Shown here: one piece after another, positions 58,072 through 64,000 of the stretch
Layout of the letters: every line of letters begins with the position of its first letter
Position numbering within the stretch: the first letter of the stretch is position 1
NCBI GenBank assembly: GCA_017442735.1
Contig: JAFRZE010000002.1
Location: 29,668 to 93,667, forward strand
DNA length: 64,000 bases
Direction: 5' to 3'
Origin: Bacillota bacterium
GTDB taxonomy: Bacteria; Bacillota; Clostridia; Lachnospirales; Bianqueaceae
Position numbers and translations under genes: made by a program
Notes under the pieces: model-generated
Database searches by the model: none
What the model saw: the letters and a program-made list of their open reading frames with translations, nothing else
Told to the model about the DNA's origin: nothing

Positions 58072-58914
58072 TTGACGTTTAAAGACGTATTTTCCATTGA
58101 GGGACCGTTCGCAAGGTTTGGAACGGCCCTCTTTGACATGATCTATACAGATTTTCTGTGGCTCATTCTGGGCGGACCGGCCGCGATCCTGGTCGTACGG
58201 GCACTGCCTGTCGGAGAAAGCGGCTTTCTGCTGGCGCTCGTCTGGATATTGACCATCGCGGCGGCACTTCATCTGGGACCGGGCACAAGCGCTGCCTACG
58301 CGGCGCTTGGCAAGCTTGCCAGGAAAGAAGATTCCTACATTTTCAAAGATTTCTGGAAATCCTATCAGACCAATTACAAGCAGGGACTGATCGTCACGTT
58401 GATTCTGGGTGTGATCGGTGTGGTCCTTTTTGAAGCGATGTGGGTGACGCTCGAATATCTGGAGCTGTTCGGATTCATGTTCTATATCATTTTCCCGATC
58501 CAGTGCTTTGCGGCAGCTGAACTGGTCATTACGATCATCTATGTGTATCCGCTGCTGGCAAGATTCGACATGACGACAAAGGAACTTCTGAAGAATGCGC
58601 TGCTGATGGCGAACAAGCATCTGCCGACTTCGCTGCTTCTTTTGGCGATGCTCGCCGGAACACTGTATGTGCCTATCGGGCTGAACCTTGGCGGAGTGAT
58701 CGTGATCTTCGGGATCTATTTCTATCTTTCCGCGATGTTGCTGGAGCGGGTGTTCCGTAATTATATGGCGCCGGAAGACGTTCTGACGCCGGAAGAGAGC
58801 GAAATGCTCGGCGAGAAGACCCGGGAAGTGACAGAAAGCGACGAGGAGAAAGCGGCCCGCGCGAAGGAACGCCAGGAGATCATTGACAAGTACACGAAAA
58901 AACTCAATAAATAA
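58072..58914 (+). CDS. YesL-like (DUF624) membrane protein
   Basis: This 280-residue protein has about five membrane spans. The opening FSIEGPFARFGTALFDMIYT followed by a span, and the later KDFWKSYQTNYKQGLIVTLIL segment, are typical of the YesL/DUF624 family, often linked to sugar-use gene clusters. The C-terminus is a charged helix. The start is a TTG at 58072, with AGGAG nine bases before it; no ATG in the right place offers a better choice. It follows the zinc-ribbon protein gene by 19 bp and is probably in the same transcript. Confidence 0.88.
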   Translation: MTFKDVFSIEGPFARFGTALFDMIYTDFLWLILGGPAAILVVRALPVGESGFLLALVWILTIAAALHLGPGTSAAYAALGKLARKEDSYIFKDFWKSYQTNYKQGLIVTLILGVIGVVLFEAMWVTLEYLELFGFMFYIIFPIQCFAAAELVITIIYVYPLLARFDMTTKELLKNALLMANKHLPTSLLLLAMLAGTLYVPIGLNLGGVIVIFGIYFYLSAMLLERVFRNYMAPEDVLTPEESEMLGEKTREVTESDEEKAARAKERQEIIDKYTKKLNK

Positions 58915-58990
58915 TTAAGAATTTCACTGGTTTATTCTTAAAAAAGAACCTGTCATAATAGAGGCAAATTAAGACAGGGGGGCTTCGAAG

Positions 58991-59695
58991 ATGTATCAGA
59001 TTCTGATCTGTGATGATGAGCGCGACATCGTAAGCGCGCTGAAAATTTATCTTGATTCTCCGGAATATAGCCTGCATACCGCGGAAAACGGGATGCAGGC
59101 TGTTCAGCTTTGCCGTGAGACGACCATGCACCTGGTACTGATGGATATTATGATGCCTGTCATGGATGGGATCGAGGCCATGCGACAGATCCGTGAATTC
59201 TCGAATGTACCGATCATTCTGCTGACGGCGAAAGGAGAAGATTCAGACAAAATACTGGGACTGGGCAGCGGTGCGGACGACTACATCACCAAGCCGTTCA
59301 ATCCTATGGAAGTACTGGCTCGTGTCAAATCGGCGCTCCGAAGGTATATGCAGCTGGGAAGCGTCACGCCGCAGGAACAGGTGTTGGAGATTGGGGGGAT
59401 CCGTCTGGATGATGCGGCAAAAGAGGTGTCAGTGGATGGGGAGCCTGTTCAGCTGACCCGCACGGAGATCGAGATCCTGAAGTTACTTATGAAAGAACCC
59501 GGCAAGGTTTTCTCTTCCAAGGCGATCTACGAAGCTGTCTGGCAGGATGATCCTTTTGGCGTGGAAAACACGGTCGCGGTCCATATCCGGCATCTGCGGG
59601 AGAAGATCGAGATCGATCCGGCACAGCCACGCTATGTGAAAGTCGTCTGGGGTCAGGGTTATAAGTTCGAGAAGCAGGACGGAGGTGTGAGATGA
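58991..59695 (+). CDS. OmpR/PhoB-family response regulator
   Basis: This 234-residue regulator has a receiver domain with ILICDDERDIVSAL, the phosphoacceptor Asp in LVLMDIMMPVMDG and the Lys in DDYITKPFNPME. A winged-helix DNA-binding domain follows, with LTRTEIEILKLLMKEPGKVF and the final RYVKVVWGQGYKFEK. GGGGGGCTTCGAAG lies before the ATG. It overlaps the histidine kinase gene by 4 bp (ATGA). The pair resembles VanR/VanS-like systems of Firmicutes, often answering to envelope stress or antibiotics. Confidence 0.95.
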   Translation: MYQILICDDERDIVSALKIYLDSPEYSLHTAENGMQAVQLCRETTMHLVLMDIMMPVMDGIEAMRQIREFSNVPIILLTAKGEDSDKILGLGSGADDYITKPFNPMEVLARVKSALRRYMQLGSVTPQEQVLEIGGIRLDDAAKEVSVDGEPVQLTRTEIEILKLLMKEPGKVFSSKAIYEAVWQDDPFGVENTVAVHIRHLREKIEIDPAQPRYVKVVWGQGYKFEKQDGGVR

Positions 59696-61734
59696 ACCGA
59701 GCGCGTCCGATCTATTCCGTCGCTGTAAAGACAGTGGCCATTTTTCTTAGCGTGATCTGTGTTCTTGCTGTTGTGACCGGCTTGGAAATAATGTTGATCG
59801 TTGGTTATGATGGTTTTACCCAGGACGGCACGACCGATTTTTATTCCCTTCAGCGCGTTCAGAGCCAGGTCAGAACACAAGGTTATGAGCTGGTGGAAGG
59901 AGATGAAAATCTCATTCAGCGTTATCTGTTTTGGGACAGCTACAGGATGAAGGTGAGAGGATCATCCGAACACCTGGTCAGCTCGGACTTTAAGACTTAT
60001 GATCCGAATCTGACCGCGATCTATCAGTATATACTGGATCCTTCATGTACGAATATTCGTTTCTCCCTTGCGCTTGTTACAGAAGAGGGTCTGGAAAAGC
60101 TTCCGATCTCTACCTACGGGGGAGAGGAATACGGGTATAAATTCAGTTACAACGCGGAGGTCTTCAATCCCCAGCTGGGAGAGAATCAGGCCGTATGGGT
60201 CGAAGTTTACCTGCTTGATCCGCTGACAGTCGAAGATTCCTTTTTCAGATATCAGTTAGTCTGGGAAAAGGTCGAACCGCTCAGAGCACCGCTTTTGACG
60301 GCAGGGATCGTCAGCGGGATCGTCTGGGTGTTCCTGCAGGTCTATCTTTTGTGCGCGGCCGGCCATAAACGTGTTGGCGACAGGGATGAACTGGTGCAGA
60401 ATGGACTTCATAAAATTCCGTTTGATATTCTGACCGGGCTGGTCTTTGTTGCCATGATTCCGTTTTTCATTTTTTGGGATGAGGCAGAGAGGATGTTCGG
60501 CCGGAATCTGTACTGGGACCGGCTGCTGATCGAATGGGGCTCGATCGCGGTCCTGGCCGCAGGGACCTATCTGATTCTTCTTTTCTATTTTATGTCACTG
60601 GCGATCCGTATAAAGAAGAAAAACCTGTGGTCAGGGATGCTTTGCATCCGTGTTCTGAGATGGATCGGAAAAGGAGTGAAAGCATTCTTCAAAGCGATTC
60701 CTCAGATGTGGAAACAGCTGGCCTTGATCGCAGGTATCACACTGGGCGTGAATTTTGTAGCGCTTCTGGCTGCCGATAGTTGGGACGGAAGACTGGTGTT
60801 ATCCATGCTCATCTGGACGCTCAGTATTGTGATCATCGTGAAGACCGTTCGGGAAGGACTATATGAACGGGATAGACAAGCTGTCGTCGCCCGTCTAGCG
60901 GAAGGAGACCTGGCTTCGCCGGTCGAACTAAAGGCAAGGGGGCGAGAGAATCAGGCGGAAGCGGCCAATCTCTCCCGGCTCCGCGATACGGTGTCAATTG
61001 CGGTCGAAAAGCAGATGCAAAGTGAACGTCTGAAGACAGAGCTGATCACGAATGTTTCCCATGACATCAAAACACCGCTGACTTCGATCATCAATTATAT
61101 CGACCTGATGAAAAAGGAAGGAGACTATACCGAGAAGCAGGAAGAATATCTGAGCGTCCTGGACAAGCAGTCCGTCCGGCTGAAAAAGCTGATCGAGGAC
61201 CTGATCGAAGCTTCCAAAGCATCAACGGGGAATATAAAAGCCGAGATGATGCCCATTTCTCTGGGGGAGATGCTGCGCCAGCTGGAAGGAGAGTACAGCG
61301 AAAAACTGGAGAAGGCAGAGCTTGAGCTGATCATGAAATTGCCGGAAGAGGAGATCATGGTCATGGCGGACGGACGGCTTCTGTCGCGGGTGTTTGACAA
61401 CCTGTTTTCCAACGTGATCAAATATTCTCAACCAGGGACGAGAGTTTACGTCGATCTTATGAAAGGGACAGAATATGCGACAGTCAGCCTTCGAAATGTT
61501 TCCCGATATCCGCTTGACATTTCCGAAAATGAACTGATGGAACGCTTTACCCGCGGTGACAGCTCCCGTCATACCGAAGGAAGCGGCCTGGGTCTGGGAA
61601 TTGCCCTGAGTCTTGTCGAAATCATGGGAGGACGGTTCCGCATCAATATCGACGCGGACCTGTTTAAAGCATTTGTGTCTTTGAAAAGGGAAGAAAAAAC
61701 CGCCTCCTTGACGCAATCTGGAAAAAGTAGTTGA
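59692..61734 (+). CDS. Sensor histidine kinase, multi-span
   Basis: This 680-residue kinase has one span near residues 13-35, an extracellular domain of about 160 residues and five further spans between roughly residues 200 and 385. A HAMP-like linker leads to the phosphoacceptor motif NVSHDIKTPLTSIINYIDL. The ATPase domain follows with VFDNLFSNVIKYS (N box) and GSGLGLGIALSLVEIMGG (G2 box). It pairs with the preceding OmpR-type regulator. The stop codon overlaps the -35 element of the following small RNA promoter. Confidence 0.95.
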   Translation: MNRARPIYSVAVKTVAIFLSVICVLAVVTGLEIMLIVGYDGFTQDGTTDFYSLQRVQSQVRTQGYELVEGDENLIQRYLFWDSYRMKVRGSSEHLVSSDFKTYDPNLTAIYQYILDPSCTNIRFSLALVTEEGLEKLPISTYGGEEYGYKFSYNAEVFNPQLGENQAVWVEVYLLDPLTVEDSFFRYQLVWEKVEPLRAPLLTAGIVSGIVWVFLQVYLLCAAGHKRVGDRDELVQNGLHKIPFDILTGLVFVAMIPFFIFWDEAERMFGRNLYWDRLLIEWGSIAVLAAGTYLILLFYFMSLAIRIKKKNLWSGMLCIRVLRWIGKGVKAFFKAIPQMWKQLALIAGITLGVNFVALLAADSWDGRLVLSMLIWTLSIVIIVKTVREGLYERDRQAVVARLAEGDLASPVELKARGRENQAEAANLSRLRDTVSIAVEKQMQSERLKTELITNVSHDIKTPLTSIINYIDLMKKEGDYTEKQEEYLSVLDKQSVRLKKLIEDLIEASKASTGNIKAEMMPISLGEMLRQLEGEYSEKLEKAELELIMKLPEEEIMVMADGRLLSRVFDNLFSNVIKYSQPGTRVYVDLMKGTEYATVSLRNVSRYPLDISENELMERFTRGDSSRHTEGSGLGLGIALSLVEIMGGRFRINIDADLFKAFVSLKREEKTASLTQSGKSS

Positions 61735-61759
61735 CTTTTGAACGAACCTTTGATATTAT
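61731..61759 (+). promoter_or_regulatory. Promoter of a candidate small RNA
   Basis: TTGACT (61731-61736), a 17-bp spacer and TATTAT (61754-61759) lie at the end of the kinase gene and predict a start near 61766. Confidence 0.75.
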
Positions 61760-61765
61760 ACTATC

Positions 61766-61877
61766 GTCTTCTATCGTTCTGTGAATGGTAGAAATTGCTC
61801 ACCTCGGTTTAATGAGACCCCCCGTTGTCTCGTTAAACAACTTCAGCCGGTTGCCAACAGTAACCGGTTCTTTTTTT
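61766..61877 (+). ncRNA. Candidate standalone small RNA, three hairpins
   Basis: About 112 bases lie between a good promoter and an intrinsic terminator, with no protein frame. Hairpin 1 is TTCTATC/GGTAGAA (about 61769-61793). Hairpin 2 is GTTTAATGAGAC (61807-61818) with GTCTCGTTAAAC (61827-61838), with one G-U pair and a C-rich loop. Hairpin 3 is the terminator CCGGTT/AACCGG followed by TTCTTTTTTT. The C-rich loop ACCCCCCGTT could pair with Gly/Gly-rich ribosome-binding sites. No known RNA family was recognised. Confidence 0.6.
61847..61877 (+). terminator. Terminator of the small RNA
   Basis: CCGGTT (61847-61852) pairs with AACCGG (61862-61867), followed by TTC and seven T. Confidence 0.85.
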
Positions 61878-61905
61878 GCATAAAAGAGAGAAAAGCAGTT
61901 TGAGA

Positions 61906-61957
61906 CGAAAGAAACCACCCTGACAAGAGTTTACTTTTGGCAGGGTGGTTTCTTTCG
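61906..61957 (-). terminator. Hairpin downstream of the CBS protein gene
   Basis: CGAAAGAAACCACCCTG (61906-61922) pairs perfectly over 17 bp with CAGGGTGGTTTCTTTCG (61941-61957). It lies 7 bp beyond the CBS stop on the minus strand; the tail is only moderately T-rich. Confidence 0.65.
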
Positions 61958-61963
61958 TGAAAG

Positions 61964-62437
61964 CTATACGTACAGTTTCTCACTTGTTGAGAGTACCGGC
62001 ATTTTCAAGTTCTTTTTAACACCTGATTTTTCCAGATGACTGTTTCGCTGATAAATGTAGTGGATAATATCACTTCGCTTTACCAGCCCAATGAACGCCT
62101 GAGTATCATCGACCACGGGAACGAAACTCTGACGGTACGACATATTGATCAAACTGTCCATATCGGTATCCACAGGAATCGCTTCATAATAGAAATGCCT
62201 GGGGATCTCGGCCAGTGTCATATGCTCTGTCTGTGGGAATGTAAAATCTTCATATTTCTTAAAAGCCCACAGAAGATCACCTTCTGTCACAACGCCACTG
62301 TATTTGCCTTCCCTTGTCAGGACGGGCAGACACTGATAGCGGTGATACTCCAGTTTTTCCATTGCCTGACGGACTGTCATGTCATCAAACAGGTATACGA
62401 TATCGCTCTTCGGGGAGAGAAACATCGCAACATTCAA
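61964..62437 (-). CDS. CBS-domain pair protein
   Basis: This 157-residue protein consists of two CBS domains, which together bind adenosine nucleotides or similar ligands and act as regulatory modules. The first covers about residues 1-62 with MTVRQAMEKLEYHRYQCLPV and GVVTEGDLLWAF. The second, about 70-130, has PVDTDMDSLINMSYRQSFVPV and GLVKRSDIIHYIY. The start is a TTG at 62437, since AAGGAGGTGAAG lies nine bases before it; the ATG four codons later is too far from that site. No effector domain is attached, so it probably acts on a partner protein. Confidence 0.92.
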   Translation of the reverse strand: MNVAMFLSPKSDIVYLFDDMTVRQAMEKLEYHRYQCLPVLTREGKYSGVVTEGDLLWAFKKYEDFTFPQTEHMTLAEIPRHFYYEAIPVDTDMDSLINMSYRQSFVPVVDDTQAFIGLVKRSDIIHYIYQRNSHLEKSGVKKNLKMPVLSTSEKLYV

Positions 62438-62661
62438 AGTGCTTCACCTCCTTGTTTTTTTATCTCTCCGGAATAAGTTATGCACAATATTCACAAAAAC
62501 TATCCTTCAAATATCATTATAGCTGATAAATATGTACAAATCAAGAACAAACGATGAAAGTTCAGGCAACATATATACTGAAAAAAAGTATAGTGTGCGA
62601 AATTGGCAGAATATGAACATTTACTGTCGCAGAAAGTATATCAAATAATAATGAAAAGATG

Positions 62662-62704
62662 TATAATTATTAAATCAGCTTTAATAAGGATGGCAGAATA
62701 TGAA
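62662..62704 (+). promoter_or_regulatory. Upstream region of the AraC-type gene
   Basis: A TATAAT at 62662-62667 has no good -35. The 14-base sequence TGGCAGAATATGAA occurs at 62604-62617 and again at 62691-62704, where it covers the start codon, so it could be an operator for self-control. The rest of 62438-62699 is AT-rich without other features. Confidence 0.4.
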
Positions 62705-63632
62705 AAAGATTTCTGGAATAGATCTGGTTGGACAGGAACTCACGGAATGGACGCCCGGATACGCCAAGGACTTTCCGCATGCTGTTTATCTGTGCCAGCT
62801 GGAGAACAATAACACGAAATACGCGTGTGATCAAAGTAAGATCGGAGGAGCCTCCTGGCATTGGTTCGGAAAAGCGGCAGGATTGTTTTTTGTAAAAGAA
62901 GGCGCGTTTGCCTTTACGACAGCAGCAGGGAAAACTATTTTTGAAAAAGGACAGGGCGGTTTTATGAACGTCAATGTACTGCATTCCCTGAGATTGCCGG
63001 AAGGCGTCGACCAGGCACAGGTAATGGTTCATCTGTTTGATCCGGAAATATTGATCGGGGACGGCGGTGGACGGATCTCACAAAAATACATCCAGCCGAT
63101 CCTGAACGACCGGAAGCTGGAACTGGTGATAATTACCAAAGATGATCCCGAGATGAAAGCTCTGTATAAAGAACTTTTGGAATCATTCTCGCTGGATGAG
63201 GAAGCCGTGGATTATGAGATCCGGATCCGCAATATGCTCTCCAATATATGGACAGATCTGTTTGATATGGTCGAACCCGGACTTGGGCAGCAGAAAAAGG
63301 AAAACCGCGCGGATGAGAAAGTCAAGCGGATGATGGTTTATGTATATCAGCATTTCGATGAAAAGATCACGGTAGCTGATATCGCATCTTCTGCTTTTGT
63401 CAGTATCCGTGAATGCTTCCGGATTTTCAACAGCAGTCTTGGAACCACCCCGGAACGGTTTGTTCGTGATTACCGGCTGCGGATGGCATGCCAGATGCTA
63501 TCTTCCACGACGGACAGTGTAACTACGATCGGTTATAACTGCGGTTTCAGGAATAACAGTTATTTCTGCAAGATATTCCGTGAAAATCTGGGTATTTCAC
63601 CGTTGGCGTTCCGTAAAAAAAGCAAAGCATAA
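62700..63632 (+). CDS. AraC-family transcriptional regulator with cupin sensor
   Basis: This 310-residue protein has an N-terminal cupin-like domain (about residues 40-120), with TKYACDQSKIGGASWHWFG and a Gly-rich turn around EKGQGGFMNVNVLH. A linker helix follows, and a C-terminal pair of helix-turn-helix motifs spans about residues 210-305: ITVADIASSAFVSIRECFRI and TTIGYNCGFRNNSYFCKIFR. The last motif is the AraC signature. Such proteins usually sense sugars and turn on nearby transport genes; the lipoprotein that begins at 63818 could be a target. AAGGA lies before the ATG. Confidence 0.94.
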   Translation: MKKISGIDLVGQELTEWTPGYAKDFPHAVYLCQLENNNTKYACDQSKIGGASWHWFGKAAGLFFVKEGAFAFTTAAGKTIFEKGQGGFMNVNVLHSLRLPEGVDQAQVMVHLFDPEILIGDGGGRISQKYIQPILNDRKLELVIITKDDPEMKALYKELLESFSLDEEAVDYEIRIRNMLSNIWTDLFDMVEPGLGQQKKENRADEKVKRMMVYVYQHFDEKITVADIASSAFVSIRECFRIFNSSLGTTPERFVRDYRLRMACQMLSSTTDSVTTIGYNCGFRNNSYFCKIFRENLGISPLAFRKKSKA

Positions 63633-63640
63633 CTCAGTAA

Positions 63641-63676
63641 GAGGATGTTCGTATGTGGCGGACATCCTCCTTTATT
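63641..63676 (+). terminator. Terminator after the AraC-type gene
   Basis: GAGGATGTTCG (63641-63651) pairs with CGGACATCCTC (63659-63669), with one G-U pair, followed by CTTTATTT. Confidence 0.85.
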
Positions 63677-63817
63677 TGCGGCAGAATCACAATACAAACT
63701 GGCGCAATCTTGGTATTTTAAACTGTCTGTGTTTGCTATATTACAGTTATGTTACATTATCGTAGGGATAGTGTCGGTTTCGATGCTTTCTCGCGAAATT
63801 TATAAGGAGGTAACAAC

Positions 63818-64000
63818 ATGAAAAAGCTGTTAGTTATGCTTCTTGCTGCTGCTCTGTGCGTTTCCCTTCTGGCTGGCTGCACCAAGACAGAAGAGCAGCC
63901 CTCCGGCGGCACCAGCGAAGCTACAACTCAGCAGGAGTCCAAAACTGAGACTTCTACAGCTCCTTCCGGCGAGGCTTCCGGTCTTCGTGACTTCACCTGC
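63818..64000 (+). CDS. Lipoprotein, probably a substrate-binding protein, 3' end missing
   Basis: Sixty-one codons are visible before the window ends. The start ATG at 63818 has AAGGAGG eight bases upstream. A signal peptide with SLLAGC (Cys21 lipidated) is followed by a Ser/Thr/Glu-rich linker typical of substrate-binding lipoproteins of sugar ABC importers in Clostridia. Its place after an AraC-type regulator fits that role. The family cannot be confirmed, because the folded part lies outside the window. Confidence 0.8.
   Translation, partial: MKKLLVMLLAAALCVSLLAGCTKTEEQPSGGTSEATTQQESKTETSTAPSGEASGLRDFTC

Noticed and set aside
63720..63780. Promoter before the last lipoprotein gene
   Set aside because: TATATT and TACATT hexamers are present, but no -35 element lies at 16-18 bp; an activator-dependent promoter is possible but not supported.

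Overview
The window looks like a chromosomal segment of a Gram-positive Clostridia-type Firmicute, probably a gut or rumen anaerobe; I cannot name a genus. The reasons are the order small SRP RNA, dnaX, ybaB, recR; the gyrB-gyrA pair; many lipoproteins with a typical lipobox; consensus TTGACA/TATAAT promoters with 17-bp spacers; strong Shine-Dalgarno sites; and glycan-use genes (GH29 fucosidase, nagA-nagB, sugar ABC permeases). No tRNA, rRNA, CRISPR array, transposase, integrase or phage gene was seen.

Left part (1-7944): one operon-like run encodes a very large exported repeat protein (5' end cut off by the window), a membrane-anchored partner, a VirD4/TraG-type coupling ATPase, two unknown proteins with charged tails and a STAS-domain protein. 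No relaxase or other conjugation gene is visible. Next come a GH29 alpha-L-fucosidase, divergent from two sugar ABC permeases, and then the SRP RNA-dnaX-ybaB-recR housekeeping cluster (11493-14240).

Middle (14248-22943): a six-gene operon carries three different HlyD-like adaptor lipoproteins, one large FtsX-type permease and two ATPases, the second ending in an AbrB-like domain. It ends at a bidirectional terminator shared with gyrB-gyrA (minus strand). Divergent from gyrB are a PP2C phosphatase and a YitT protein, then a MoxR-DUF58-DUF4129 cluster, two esterases, a HAD phosphatase and a MATE exporter. After these lies a 946-residue protein built of about seven copies of a ~118-residue repeat. 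The following 523-bp gap holds a tandem structured element.

Right part (42274-64000): nitroreductase, purE, a PurF homologue lacking the catalytic N-terminal cysteine, and RidA. On the minus strand follow a small membrane protein, a gtrA-acyltransferase-PAP2 lipid cluster, nagA-nagB, two lipoprotein serpins, and a LytTR regulator / two paralogous lipoproteins / GHKL kinase operon. On the plus strand come a zinc-ribbon surface protein with a Ser/Glu-rich stalk, a YesL-like protein, an OmpR-type two-component pair, a candidate standalone small RNA, a CBS protein (minus), an AraC regulator and the start of a lipoprotein cut by the window end.

The least ordinary parts are the VirD4 locus, the triple-adaptor ABC operon with its ATPase-AbrB fusion, the repeat protein at 39007-41847, the serpin and lipoprotein-kinase neighbourhood, the cysteine-less PurF and the RNA at about 61766-61877.
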